Assembly: GCA_014380365.1 (NCBI GenBank)
Contig: JACMJZ010000012.1
Span: forward strand, 1-64,000
Reading direction: 5' to 3'
Length of the DNA stretch: 64,000 nt
From: Pyrinomonadaceae bacterium
GTDB lineage: Bacteria; Acidobacteriota; Blastocatellia; Pyrinomonadales; Pyrinomonadaceae
The position numbers and the translations under genes are program-made. Shown here piece after piece: positions 34,350-43,237 of the stretch. The notes under the pieces were generated by a model. The model made no database searches. It was not told the DNA's origin and was given only the letters and a program-made list of their open reading frames with translations. Each line of letters begins with the position of its first letter. The first letter of the stretch is position 1.

Positions 34350-35090
34350 TTATGCGTCCGGCCAAGGTGGATTAGGTTGGGCGACACTCGGGTGCGGCTG
34401 AACGCCATCTAAGGGTTGAAAAGAATATGCCCGATGAAAGAATATTGACGTCGTGTGTGGGTAGCCCACGCCGGGGACAAATCCGGTGAAGTCCACTTGA
34501 ATCAGGTCAGCATTTCTCAAGATCTGAGCAGTTATCAGACTCTGATCTGAGTTGTCCAAAATAATGATGCCGCCGTGCTTCAGGTGCTTAATAGCTGCAT
34601 GAGCGCACGCTGGTCGGAAGTCACCGGGGCCGTCGATGCTGACCACATCAAACTCATCCTTAGACTCTTCGATGACGCCGACATAGCTCTGCAGCTCCCG
34701 AGGCGTAAGGCGTACTTCGCAATTCGATGGCGCAGTGCGTTTCACTATCTCATACCAGGACGGATCAGCCTCCACACTAACGATCCTCTTGGCTTTTTCT
34801 GACCAGAACAGAGTTGAATAACCAGCGCCCCACTCGAAAACTGCTCTGTCGGTGAAATCAAGTTGTCTCAGGAAATCTATGCATGGATAGGTAATCCAAG
34901 GTAAAGGGTTCCCCTGCGCGTCAATGGGCTTCCCCTCCCGGCGAGATCGCAGCCACCCATACTGGAGGAGCAAAGCATTTCCCAGTTGTAAGACGCCCCT
35001 GGCTTTCGTAGTTAGAATCCAATCAGGAAGGATCCGCGAGAAGTTCTTCAGGGCCCTGATCCGCCTTGAATCCGAGTTAGCTTTGCTCAT
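34350..35090 (-). CDS. SAM-dependent methyltransferase-like protein
   Basis: A 246-residue protein with a Rossmann-like core: AVFEWGAGYSTLFWSEKAKR is motif I, IVSVEADPSWYEIVKR is the strand-2 acidic turn, and FDVVSIDGPGDFRPACAHAA and GGIIILDNSDQS complete the fold. The ATG of this gene lies 4 bases inside the stop of the GT gene at 35087 (overlap ATGA), so the two are coupled. A sugar or lipid-linked substrate is assumed from context. Confidence 0.78.
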   Translation of the reverse strand: MSKANSDSRRIRALKNFSRILPDWILTTKARGVLQLGNALLLQYGWLRSRREGKPIDAQGNPLPWITYPCIDFLRQLDFTDRAVFEWGAGYSTLFWSEKAKRIVSVEADPSWYEIVKRTAPSNCEVRLTPRELQSYVGVIEESKDEFDVVSIDGPGDFRPACAHAAIKHLKHGGIIILDNSDQSLITAQILRNADLIQVDFTGFVPGVGYPHTTSIFFHRAYSFQPLDGVQPHPSVAQPNPPWPDA

Positions 35091-36403
35091 ATTGCGGCAG
35101 GATGTTCACTGATTCCTCCGTCAGTCAGATTAAGGTTCAGCGATGATTTGGCGGAATACAAGGCAGCCAGTTTGCGTGCAGAGTTCTCGATCGAAAACGC
35201 AGACTCTTCGACAGACCTGTTACATACCAACGGGTCAGGTTTCGGTAATTTGAGTAACCGCAATGCTTCGCTCGCCCAACTAGCTGCAGGAGTGTTCAGC
35301 GACTGAAAACAAACTATCTCTGGGAGAACGACGCATTCATGTGGGACAACGTCCGCTGCCAGTACATGTAATCCAGCAGCTTGAGCTTCAACCGCAACCA
35401 TCCCCAAGCCTTCTTCCAATGAAGGAAAGAGCAGAAGATCCGACCCCATCATTAGTCTTGGGATATCACGGCGTACTCCAATCAAGCGTATCTTCGCTTC
35501 CAACCCCCAACTTTTCACCCGGTCTTTCAGTGCGTTTCCAACGTCCTCACCTCCACCGGCGATCAACATGCGGATGTCCAGATCCAAAGCCATGGCAGCC
35601 CTGGCGACCTCTAACGCAAAAAACGGATTCTTTTGATTACTACCCTCACCGAAAGTCGTGTCCAACCTGCCAACGAATAGGAGGATTTTGGACGACTCAT
35701 TCCAGCCAAACTCATCACAGACATCGCGATGATTCTCCTGGTAGCTTCCCCGGTATCGTGATACGTCGAATCCGCAATGCGTAGCTCCGATGTCGAGCTG
35801 CTTGAAGGAAGGATCGTCGAAGCCATACTTGCCGAGAATCTCGCGCGATGTGCCTGCAATGTGAGTTGCCAGCGAAGAAAGCAACCGCTTGCCGGCAGAG
35901 AGAGTTAACCGGCGCGCGGTATTAGCATCGTGCGCCGCGATACAAAAGAACGGGTTGTGCACATGAGCTATCCGTACAGGTGGAAGGCATCCCCAACCAA
36001 AGAGGAAGTGCCAACCGGAGCTATAATCCTGATGATCGTGGATCGCGTCGTATTGACCGTTTTTTAGAATCTTGCGGAAGGCGCGGGTAAACTGAATAAG
36101 GGTCTTTCTCGTGTAGTGAATGTAGAAGACCTGCGCGCCGAGCGCCCTGGCCTCCTGATCAAACACGGCTGCGCTGCCGCCGGTGAGGCATATATCCATA
36201 CGGACTCGAAAAGGAAGGCTGTGCTCATTCTCATGAAAATACTTTAAGAGTGCCATCAGCCAGGTTTCTGCGCCGCCCATTCCCAATACTGAGAACACTT
36301 GTAAGACTCGCAGTTCGGGCTTGCCGGCAACTGCCGCGTCAAGACTGGCAACGGCCGGATCTAATCGATGCGCCGCGAGAGTTTCTGAAGTTACCGTTAC
36401 CAC
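35087..36403 (-). CDS. Glycosyltransferase family 4 protein
   Basis: A GT-B glycosyltransferase of about 438 residues. LRVLQVFSVLGMGGAETWLM is the GT4 N-terminal signature. AIHDHQDYSSGWHFLFGWG, KILLFVGRLDTTFGEGSNQK, LLFPSLEEGLGMVAVEAQAA (E-x7-E) and GLHVLAADVVPHE follow. I chose the GTG at 36403, which is just after the upstream stop with a GAGGGTGAG element before it. The longer GTG start at 36451 would overlap the upstream gene by 41 bases. It is similar to the GT at 32361. Confidence 0.85.
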   Translation of the reverse strand: MVTVTSETLAAHRLDPAVASLDAAVAGKPELRVLQVFSVLGMGGAETWLMALLKYFHENEHSLPFRVRMDICLTGGSAAVFDQEARALGAQVFYIHYTRKTLIQFTRAFRKILKNGQYDAIHDHQDYSSGWHFLFGWGCLPPVRIAHVHNPFFCIAAHDANTARRLTLSAGKRLLSSLATHIAGTSREILGKYGFDDPSFKQLDIGATHCGFDVSRYRGSYQENHRDVCDEFGWNESSKILLFVGRLDTTFGEGSNQKNPFFALEVARAAMALDLDIRMLIAGGGEDVGNALKDRVKSWGLEAKIRLIGVRRDIPRLMMGSDLLLFPSLEEGLGMVAVEAQAAGLHVLAADVVPHECVVLPEIVCFQSLNTPAASWASEALRLLKLPKPDPLVCNRSVEESAFSIENSARKLAALYSAKSSLNLNLTDGGISEHPAAI

Positions 36404-36410
36404 TGTGAAC

Positions 36411-37328
36411 TCACCCTCGCCTCGCCAGTAACTCCGCTGCCTTGCGTTCACCTTTCCTAACAGCGCGGAAGAAGCGACGCTCGCGTCGATCCCGAATCAA
36501 GAGTCGGGCGAAATCTGCTGCCGAAGTGGCCCAGTTGCGCGGGGGTGTACTCCCGTTGCTTGGACGAAAGGAGTTGAGTACGAGAGTGGAATACGCCAGA
36601 CCCTCTACCAGTCGCACCAGATACTCCTCCGTCAACCTGTCGGCAGGAATCAGGTGAGTCAATTTCAAAGAGGTGAACAAACCCATTCCGAGGCCAAGGT
36701 CGCATGCACAGATGGCGATGTCTGAGTCGCCGCCGGACACGAGAGAATTGCCGACGCGATCCATCAGAACCTCTCTTTGTCCACTGGCATGTGCTTCAGC
36801 ATAATATTCTCCGACGACCTTTCTAACACAAAGGCCTGCTCCGTTGGGCATCGTTTCGTGTGCTGTAGGAAGATTAGACCAACGATCCTGATCAAACTCA
36901 CGAAGCGCCAGGCGGCTCCAGTACTGGCGGGTCCAATCAGGCGGCGGCTCTTCAAAACCCGCGCGCGTCTGCCCACCCCACACACCCAGACGAGGCCACT
37001 CATCAGCCACTCGTGCTACCTGCTCGAGAAAGTCAGCATCCAGCACGTTGTCATCATCTACAAAGACGAGAACTTCGCCGGTGCTTTCGCTTATTCCGCG
37101 TAGGCGCGCATGGGTCAATCCGAGTTTCTCTTCCCTAACGTGCCGAGCGTTTGGGTGCCAGGAAAGGTCCACGCCGGATTCGAGCGGTGAGTCGCTCGCG
37201 TTATCGATGAGCAGATACTCCCAATGCTGCTGGTCGAGTGTTTGCCTCTTGAGGGCATCTAGCACCTGCCTCAAATAGTCCGGTCGCGGATTGTGCGAAC
37301 ACGTGATGACCGAAAGTTCAGGGCTCAT
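36411..37328 (-). CDS. Glycosyltransferase family 2 protein
   Basis: A 305-residue GT-A enzyme. LSVITCSHNPRPDYLRQVLD is the N-terminal nucleotide-binding strand. YLLIDNASDSPLE and GEVLVFVDDDNVLDADFLEQ contain the D-x-D-like metal motif (VDDDN). VWGGQTRAGFEEPPPDW follows. It is probably an inverting transferase of the locus. Its ATG overlaps the stop of the methyltransferase gene at 37328 by one base (TAATG), which indicates translational coupling. Confidence 0.88.
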   Translation of the reverse strand: MSPELSVITCSHNPRPDYLRQVLDALKRQTLDQQHWEYLLIDNASDSPLESGVDLSWHPNARHVREEKLGLTHARLRGISESTGEVLVFVDDDNVLDADFLEQVARVADEWPRLGVWGGQTRAGFEEPPPDWTRQYWSRLALREFDQDRWSNLPTAHETMPNGAGLCVRKVVGEYYAEAHASGQREVLMDRVGNSLVSGGDSDIAICACDLGLGMGLFTSLKLTHLIPADRLTEEYLVRLVEGLAYSTLVLNSFRPSNGSTPPRNWATSAADFARLLIRDRRERRFFRAVRKGERKAAELLARRG

Positions 37329-38008
37329 TAACTCGGTGACGCTCGTTGTTTAGTTGCGACCAATTGAAAGCCGCTAGCCAAGGTGTCTGAATACGTTTTC
37401 GATCGGCGCGCAGACCAAAGCAACGGACGCAAAAGAAGCACACGCAATATCAGATAGGTTATCGTTTTCTTTAAGTGTAGCCAGAGATAGACCTGCCAAT
37501 AGAGCGTGTGATAAACGGTGAAGAGCCCTTTGATCTGCTGGACTGAAAAGCCGTGATGCGAAACGAGCCGGACCAGGCCGTCTTTGGTGTAACGCTGAAA
37601 ATCAGTCGGCACTTTGTGCTCCGGCTGAAGAAATGGGACTTCGAGAATCAAATGGCCGCCGGGTTTTAGCGCGCGATACAACTCCGGCACTACCTCTTCA
37701 GGATTCTCGACGTGCTCCAGGACCGCGATGCAAAGAATCGCGTCGAAATAGTTTGAGGGAACCGGGATTCGATGGAGGGGGGAATAGATTTGAATGTTAG
37801 TGCGTTCGTCGCCGGGCCAGCTGATGTCCTGGTTAATCAGTTCACCGTCTACTAAGTGAGAAACATCGCGCCAGCCGGCGCCGGCATTGAGCACTTTGCC
37901 CTTGAGCAGTGACTTGAATTGGTCGAGGTCAACGTCGATCTCGGGGAAAACTGCGAGTTCCGATGGAACTATCCGCGAGTAGAGATGTTTCAACAACTTC
38001 TTGATCAA
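37328..38008 (-). CDS. Class I SAM-dependent methyltransferase
   Basis: A methyltransferase of about 226 residues. Motif I is VLNAGAGWRDVSHLV, FDAILCIAVLEHVENPEEVV is the motif II/III region, and ALKPGGHLILEVPFLQPEHK is the post-III loop. A longer open frame extends to 38380. Its first 120 residues are antisense/out-of-frame to the upstream GT gene and are rich in Cys and Ser, so I regard them as not coding. A TTG at 38008 (LIKKLLKHLY) lies 29 bases after the GT stop; it lacks a clear Shine-Dalgarno and the start remains uncertain. Confidence 0.8.
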   Translation of the reverse strand: MIKKLLKHLYSRIVPSELAVFPEIDVDLDQFKSLLKGKVLNAGAGWRDVSHLVDGELINQDISWPGDERTNIQIYSPLHRIPVPSNYFDAILCIAVLEHVENPEEVVPELYRALKPGGHLILEVPFLQPEHKVPTDFQRYTKDGLVRLVSHHGFSVQQIKGLFTVYHTLYWQVYLWLHLKKTITYLILRVLLLRPLLWSARRSKTYSDTLASGFQLVATKQRASPS

Positions 38009-38037
38009 GCGGGGCTGCCAGGCGCCGCAGGCGTTTG

Positions 38038-39429
38038 TCAGTGTGCTACGAGTTCTGGCTCGGAGCGCGAACGGTTCTTGAGTTTTACAAGTCGCGCGAC
38101 CATCGGGACCGGAAGCAGCCGGCGGAGCAACACGCGCAGAGGCAAAGGCGAAAACGGATTTGCGCGCCACTCCCGCATAATCATTCTTAGAGCGACCGAA
38201 CGCTGCTTGTGATAGAGAATCAGATGCTCGCCAAACGCTAAGGACTCTAACATTCTCACACGCCGGTGAATCGCGCTCGGAAATCCTTTTAAAGGAATCT
38301 CGTTCTTCATCTCCGCAGCAGATAAGGGCTGCGCAGCTACAGCCCCGGCTATCGCATGGACGTTTAGGGGCACTGAGCATTGCCGCCGGGCTGCAAAGTT
38401 CTCAAACGCCTTTGCATAGACATCGACTACGCCGGTGGCGGTCACGCCCACGTGCATTGTTTCCAGAATCGTCTTGCGCGCATTGCTCCCGAGCCGTCTC
38501 CGCTCTGACGTGTCGGCCGCGAGCGAGACGGTACGTTCAGCGAAAGCTTCCGGGTCATTAAACGGGAGCAGTGCAGCATTTTCCCCGTCCGTCACAATCT
38601 CGCGCGCGATGCCTACCGCGGTAGTCAGGCAACAAACCTCCGTACTCATGGCCTCGAGCAGGGTTACCGGCCCGCCTTCGACGCGGGCGGTTACCCAGTA
38701 GAAGTCCAGAGCCTGATACATCTCGGCCAAGCCCTTGAGTTCTGCGACAAACGGAATCCAGACACACTTCACGCCTGAGGCATTCAATCCACTCGTAAGC
38801 TCTTGCCAGCCCGGACCGACTACAAGGACTGCCAACTCCGGAATACGCTTGCTGAGACTAACCACGCCGCGGGTGAAAACATCGATCCCTTTGCGATCGT
38901 CGTCGTTACTGCTGTTCTTTCCAAAGAATCCGACGACTGTCGTGGAATCCAGGAAATTCAATCTTCGCCGAATTGCTTTTCGTTGATCTTCCGTTGCCGG
39001 CTGAAAGAAATCGGCATCGACTCCATAAGGGACGCAGAACACGCGAGCAATATCAACACCCCGCGCGCGAAGGTCTTCCGACCATTCAGTCGACCCGACG
39101 ATGATGGCGTCGCCTTCCACGTTATGTTTGATCAACTCCCAATCCGTCACATGATGATGACTGGTCACGCAGGGGACCAGGTCTCGGAATCGTGGCAACC
39201 ATTGCCTGGAGGAATACGGACAAGTGAAGTGGACCAGGTCGAAGTTCCGCATCAATTCGGGATTCTCATTAAGAACCGTATCGATCACTGGGCCAGACGC
39301 AATCGTCGCTTCAATCCATGGGTTGAAGCGAGCAATCGATTTGGCAATCGTGCCTGTCACCCAATGCACAGAGTCCGGAACGAAGAGCACTCGTAAACGT
39401 TTTGTGTCTGAATTCAACTTACTCGACAA
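38038..39429 (-). CDS. Glycosyltransferase family 4 protein
   Basis: A GT-B enzyme of about 463 residues. LRVLFVPDSVHWVTGTIAKS starts the N-domain, FDLVHFTCPY and CVTSHHHVTDWELIKHNVEG follow, and VEGGPVTLLEAMSTEVCCL contains the E-x7-E motif. The tail (PLRVLLRRLLPVPMVARLV) is a basic amphipathic stretch, perhaps for membrane association. The GTG at 39498 overlaps the upstream methyltransferase by about 60 bases, so a TTG at 39429, immediately after the upstream stop with a preceding TTAGGT, is preferred. This choice is uncertain. Confidence 0.83.
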   Translation of the reverse strand: MSSKLNSDTKRLRVLFVPDSVHWVTGTIAKSIARFNPWIEATIASGPVIDTVLNENPELMRNFDLVHFTCPYSSRQWLPRFRDLVPCVTSHHHVTDWELIKHNVEGDAIIVGSTEWSEDLRARGVDIARVFCVPYGVDADFFQPATEDQRKAIRRRLNFLDSTTVVGFFGKNSSNDDDRKGIDVFTRGVVSLSKRIPELAVLVVGPGWQELTSGLNASGVKCVWIPFVAELKGLAEMYQALDFYWVTARVEGGPVTLLEAMSTEVCCLTTAVGIAREIVTDGENAALLPFNDPEAFAERTVSLAADTSERRRLGSNARKTILETMHVGVTATGVVDVYAKAFENFAARRQCSVPLNVHAIAGAVAAQPLSAAEMKNEIPLKGFPSAIHRRVRMLESLAFGEHLILYHKQRSVALRMIMREWRANPFSPLPLRVLLRRLLPVPMVARLVKLKNRSRSEPELVAH

Positions 39430-39436
39430 AAAAGAC

Positions 39437-40156
39437 CTAACCAACAGCGGTCTCAGCCGAACCAAAGCTTGATTCTCTTCCCGGGCGCAGTCGCACACCG
39501 TTTCGAATCGGCTGCACCATACTTACGCCGAAATCCTGATCGAGCGTGATCACTGGGTAACCCTGCTCTCGCAACTCATCGACCAGGCGTGGCACGCCCA
39601 TGTCCGGTCGTGCGTATTTCGGATCGGGCTTGAGGTCCCAGAGCGTGTCGTGAAATACCACGCTACCAAAGGGCTTTACGAAGGGTGAAAAGAGCTCCCA
39701 GTCGCGTTTCGCTCCTTCATAGCTGTGGTCACCATCGATGAAGAGAATGTCGATACTTGACTTCCAACTTCTTGCCACCTCAATCGAAGTGTTCCGGCAA
39801 ATCTCAACGAAACCTTCGAGTCCAAGAGACGCTACGTTGCTCTTCAGAATCTCAAAAGTGTTAACCGACTCCGCGTCGTTCCAATCCGTTTGCGTGTGCG
39901 GGTCGATCGCATAGAGTTTGCCGGAACCATTCTCCTTGAGCGCCATCGCCATGAAACAGGTAGAGCGACCGCGAGCTGAACCTATCTCGACAACCACCGT
40001 AGGTTTCGACGATTTGACCAACGCATAAAGCAAGTAAGCGGAGTCGCCCAACCCGGATTGTGCTGTTAACCGTTGCAGCCTCGACGCCAACAGTCCCTTT
40101 TGCGCAGACCTGAAGTTGTTTCGCACCGCGCGAGCGAGACTCTTAATTGATGGCAT
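39437..40156 (-). CDS. Class I SAM-dependent methyltransferase (Methyltransf_24 type)
   Basis: A 239-residue protein. VVVEIGSARGRSTCFMAMAL is motif I, LYAIDPHTQTDW the strand-2 end, SIDILFIDGDHSYEGAKRDW the diagnostic D-G-D-H-S-Y segment of this family, and SVVFHDT the final strand. It fits cephalosporin-hydroxylase-like/Methyltransf_24 proteins often found with glycan genes. It overlaps the ABC ATPase stop by 14 bases (ATG at 40156), so the genes are coupled. Confidence 0.85.
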   Translation of the reverse strand: MPSIKSLARAVRNNFRSAQKGLLASRLQRLTAQSGLGDSAYLLYALVKSSKPTVVVEIGSARGRSTCFMAMALKENGSGKLYAIDPHTQTDWNDAESVNTFEILKSNVASLGLEGFVEICRNTSIEVARSWKSSIDILFIDGDHSYEGAKRDWELFSPFVKPFGSVVFHDTLWDLKPDPKYARPDMGVPRLVDELREQGYPVITLDQDFGVSMVQPIRNGVRLRPGRESSFGSAETAVG

Positions 40157-41495
40157 GACGTTCGAATTTCGCCCGGTTGGCGTCTGGGTCGGCAGTCTTT
40201 GGAGCGCTGGACCATGCCCAGTTAGCAGGAATGCGCATTCCTCCGGTCTCTCGAATGATTAGCGGTGGAGTGGTGGGTCCGGGCAGCACCTCGATCTGCG
40301 CGCAACCGGAGAGATAATCCAAACCGCTGTTATTTCCTGAGCGCGCTCCGACGTCCAGCGAGTAGCGGCCAGGCTGAATTTGTAACTCGGGGATATTAGC
40401 CTCGAGTATTCCTACATGATCTTTGGGCAAGTCTGTCTGGTCCTCCAGCAGGTCGCTATCAACAGACATCACTCGAATTCCTTCGACTGACGAAAAACCA
40501 AATCCAAACCCCACCTTCTCTACAGTCGCGGTTGTCTCAAACTCGATCCTCACCCTTAGCGGCTCACCATGAAAGACGGGAGTGCCTCCGTTGAATTCGA
40601 CGCTTCTAATTTTCAATCGTGCTCCGCCATCCCCATGCCGGGGTACATCTACAAGATCTATCGATGAGCCGGATTGTTCGGTGGTGGTTCTGAGGTAGCT
40701 ATCGACAATAGAGGCCGACGCACCGCGATCAACGATCTTCCCTTCGTTGAGCCAAATCACTTCGGTGCAGAGACTTCGGATAGCGCCCATGTTGTGGCTC
40801 ACGAAGAGGACGGTTCGGCCACCGTGGGCTACCTCGCCTATTTTGCCAAGGCACTTCTTTTGAAACGCGGCGTCGCCAACGGCCAGCACTTCGTCGATTA
40901 TCAGAATCTCGGGCTCGAGGTGCGCGGCGACGGCGAAGGCCAGGCGCACGTACATCCCACTTGAATAACGCTTCACCGGTGTGTCGATAAATTTCTCAAC
41001 TTCGGCGAAGGCGACGATTTCGTCAAACTTTGTTTCCACCTCGGCTTTGCGCATGCCGAGTATGGCGGCGTTCAAATAGATATTTTCCCTGCCGGTTAAC
41101 TCAGGGTGGAAGCCGGTGCCGACTTCGAGCAGCGAACCTACGCGGCCATGAATCCTGGCGTGACCGCGCGTGGGTTTGGTGATGCGCGAAAGTATTTTGA
41201 GCAGGGTGCTCTTCCCTGCCCCGTTGCGCCCAATGATGCCGACCACTTCACCGCGCTTCACTTCAAAGGAGACATCGTCGAGGGCCCAGAAAGTCGACGG
41301 ACCGACGACGGACGACGGATGACCGTTGTTGCGACCGTCAGCGGTCAACGGTCTTCGGTCGATGGCCGACCGTAGTCGGCGGAATGGTGCTGCTGCCGCG
41401 TCGGTGATGACGTCGCGCAAGGCCTTATACGACTCGCGCTCGCCGATACGGTATTGCTTGCTCAGCCCTTCGCAGCGAATGGCGATTTCAGACAT
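40143..41495 (-). CDS. wzt: ABC transporter ATP-binding protein with Wzt-type C-terminal domain
   Basis: The ATPase of the polysaccharide exporter, about 450 residues. Walker A is GRNGAGKST, the signature is RYSSGMYVRLAFA, Walker B EILIIDEVLAVGD, and the switch His is in FVSHNMGAIRSLC. After the ATPase a beta-rich C-terminal domain (LKIRSVEFNGGTPVF onward) resembles the Wzt carbohydrate-binding domain, which recognises the finished polymer. Start ATG 41495 (MSEIAIRCEGLSKQYRIG). Between residues about 44 and 70 an insertion (AIDRRPLTADGRNNGHPSSV) interrupts the usual region before WALDDVSFEV; it derives from an inverted heptamer array. It is 521 bases from wzm, unusually far. Confidence 0.92.
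   Translation of the reverse strand: MSEIAIRCEGLSKQYRIGERESYKALRDVITDAAAAPFRRLRSAIDRRPLTADGRNNGHPSSVVGPSTFWALDDVSFEVKRGEVVGIIGRNGAGKSTLLKILSRITKPTRGHARIHGRVGSLLEVGTGFHPELTGRENIYLNAAILGMRKAEVETKFDEIVAFAEVEKFIDTPVKRYSSGMYVRLAFAVAAHLEPEILIIDEVLAVGDAAFQKKCLGKIGEVAHGGRTVLFVSHNMGAIRSLCTEVIWLNEGKIVDRGASASIVDSYLRTTTEQSGSSIDLVDVPRHGDGGARLKIRSVEFNGGTPVFHGEPLRVRIEFETTATVEKVGFGFGFSSVEGIRVMSVDSDLLEDQTDLPKDHVGILEANIPELQIQPGRYSLDVGARSGNNSGLDYLSGCAQIEVLPGPTTPPLIIRETGGMRIPANWAWSSAPKTADPDANRAKFERHAIN
41294..41378. repeat. Inverted heptamer arrays inserted in wzt
   Basis: Left units (in 7-bp phase: CGACGGA, CCGACGA, CGGACGA, CGGATGA) face right units (CGGTCAA, CGGTCTT, CGGTCGA, TGGCCGA and flanks) across a short TTGTTG centre. 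The right set reads CCGNNGA on the opposite strand, the same motif as the left. It is translated in frame as a 25-residue loop. Confidence 0.75.
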
Positions 41496-41693
41496 GAAAT
41501 ATCTCGAATTCAGGGCGAATGTGCTCGTGGGGGGACACAATCCTGTGCCAACCAGTTGGGTAGAGGGGTCTCCCATGTTGGTACAGAGCCATTCTTATAG
41601 GAATAGTTGGTACTTCCACTCGAATTCCCCTAAACATTGATGGTATTGCTCCTGGTTTGATAGGGAATTCCTTGAATCTTATCTGACATAGCT

Positions 41694-41971
41694 TTGATGT
41701 TGACTTACATTGCCCCAATGTCATCTCACACGACTCGGGTGCTGACTTACATTGGACTGGTGCTGACTTAGATCGGTCTGGTGCTGACTTACATTGCTCT
41801 GGTGCTGACTTGCATTGCCCTGGTGTCGATTAGCACCGCTCTAATGTTGACTTACATTGCCCTGGTGTCGATTAGCACCGCTCTAATGTTGACTTACATT
41901 GCCCTGGTGTCGATTAGCACCGCTCTAATGTTGACCGACACTGCTCTCGCGTCGGCTTAACTTGCCCTGGG
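41694..41971. repeat. 13-unit 21-bp tandem array between wzm and wzt
   Basis: Thirteen 21-bp units from 41694 to 41966 plus a partial unit, consensus CTGGTGCTGACTTACATTGCT. The middle six alternate as a 42-bp double unit (CTAATGTTGACTTACATTGCC / CTGGTGTCGATTAGCACCGC) repeated almost exactly three times. The outer units are more diverged. Read on the plus strand it encodes a seven-residue hydrophobic repeat (LVLTYIA, LVLTCIA, LVSISTA, LMLTYIA), interrupted upstream by a stop and ended by TAA. There are no spacers, so it is not a CRISPR. The remaining part of the 521-base gap (41496-41693) shows no recognisable gene. Confidence 0.9.
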
Positions 41972-42016
41972 ATTGAGAGGCGATGAGCCGCATCGCTGAT
42001 CCTCAGTCCACGCTCG

Positions 42017-42877
42017 TCAAACCACGTCGGCAAATTGCTGTTCCATGCGTCGGAAGTAATAAAGCCCGCCCACCAGAAGCAGAATTACTACGGCGATGGA
42101 AACCCAAAGCATCGCGCCCGGCGGGTTTGAGCCCAGGAGCGCCCAACGAAATCCTTCAACCACGCCGGCCATCGGATTCAATCCGTACAGGGCGCGCCAA
42201 GGTTCTGGAACCAGCGAACTGGGATAGGCGATGGGCGTGGCAAACAGCCAGAACTGAATCAGAAAGTTTATCGTGTAACGCACGTCGCGATATTTCACGT
42301 TGAGTGCCGACAACCAAAGTCCCACGGCCAGGGCCGTCATGATTGCGAGAACAATGAAGCCCGGCAGGGCGACGATGGCCACGGTCGGTACGATGCTGTA
42401 GTAAGCCATCATCGCCAGCAGGATGACGAAGGCCACGCCAAAATCCACCAGCCCACCGAGCACTGCGGCTATCGGCACTACCAAACGCGGAAAGTAGACT
42501 TTTGTGATCAGCCGCTCATTTGCGACCAGACTGTTGCTCGACTCCGTTAGCGCATGCGCGAAAAGCTGCCACGGCAGCAGCGCGCAAAAAGTAAAGATCG
42601 GATAAGGAATTCCATCCGAAGGCATCTTTGCCAGCCGTCCAAAAAACAAACTGAAGACCAGCATCATGAACACGGGCTGGATGATGGCCCAGGCGGCTCC
42701 CAGTGCAGTTTGCTTGTAACGGACTTTTACATCGCGCCACGTCAGGAAGTAGAGCAACTCGCGATAGTCCCACAGCTCACGCAGACCCAAAGACGTCCAG
42801 CCGCTAGGCGGATCAATCGAGAAGGTCGGCAGTGAACCGAGTTGGGATTGCTGATTGAGGATTTCAGACTTCAACAC
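42017..42877 (-). CDS. wzm: ABC-2 type polysaccharide exporter permease
   Basis: A 286-residue integral membrane protein with about six hydrophobic helices. The N-terminal segment contains DYRELLYFLTWRDVKVRYKQ, the conserved start of Wzm/TagG permeases. ALGAAWAIIQPVFMMLVFSL, LPWQLFAHALTESSNSLVAN and YRDVRYTINFLIQFWLFATP follow. It forms the channel for ATP-driven export of undecaprenyl-linked polymer with the Wzt ATPase. The GTG start at 42877 carries a Gln/Ser-rich leader (LKSEILNQQSQLGS). It is separated from wzt by the 21-bp tandem array and from the frameshifted toxin gene by about 17 bases. Confidence 0.93.
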   Translation of the reverse strand: MLKSEILNQQSQLGSLPTFSIDPPSGWTSLGLRELWDYRELLYFLTWRDVKVRYKQTALGAAWAIIQPVFMMLVFSLFFGRLAKMPSDGIPYPIFTFCALLPWQLFAHALTESSNSLVANERLITKVYFPRLVVPIAAVLGGLVDFGVAFVILLAMMAYYSIVPTVAIVALPGFIVLAIMTALAVGLWLSALNVKYRDVRYTINFLIQFWLFATPIAYPSSLVPEPWRALYGLNPMAGVVEGFRWALLGSNPPGAMLWVSIAVVILLLVGGLYYFRRMEQQFADVV

Positions 42878-42894
42878 TAAGTAGTTTATGGGAC

Positions 42895-43237
42895 CTATTT
42901 CAACAGCAACGCTGTTTTCAAGGCCTCGTGCGCTCTCGTTATCAAATCGGCAGGTAAAACTCCCAGGTGTCTCTGAAAGACTGACTCGTGAACCACGGCA
43001 ATCTTTTCGGCCTTCAATAATGAAACTTTGCTGAGACCGCTCATCCCAAATTGGGGATGTCGATCTTCGATGAGTACCCAGGTTGGGCGTAACTTGTCAG
43101 GTATCCGAGAAAAGACCTAGCACAATAACATCTTCGCCATGAACTGCCAGCACTAGCGCCGGCCTGAGTTTTGTTGTTGTGAGATCCGTGAAGGGAAATC
43201 GAACCAGCCATACCTCGCCGCTCTTAGGTTTCGGCAT
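42895..43237 (-). pseudogene. Frameshifted PemK/MazF-family toxin
   Basis: The minus strand from ATG 43237 reads MPKPKSGEVWLVRFPFTDLT, continues LRPALVLAVHGEDVIVLGLF, then hits TGA in frame. Dropping one base near 43105-43114, beside a run of four A (plus strand), restores RIPDKLRPTWVLIEDRHPQF, then GMSGLSKVSLLKAEKIAVVH and a TAG at 42895. The total of 343 bases equals 114 codons plus one, as expected for a single-base insertion. The restored sequence has the PemK/MazF fold pattern (GEVWLVRFP, RPALVL, SKVSLLKAEKI). Sequencing error or true inactivation cannot be told apart here. It overlaps its antitoxin by 14 bases. Confidence 0.75.

Noticed and set aside
38009-38380. N-terminal 120-residue extension of the methyltransferase ORF at 37328
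   Set aside because: It overlaps the upstream glycosyltransferase in another frame and has low-complexity composition without methyltransferase features.
41488-41724. 78-residue minus-strand ORF upstream of wzt
   Set aside because: It overlaps the 21-bp array and the wzt start, and no family or ribosome-binding site was seen.
41694-41971. CRISPR array
   Set aside because: Units are contiguous 21-bp tandem copies without unique spacers, and no cas genes are present.
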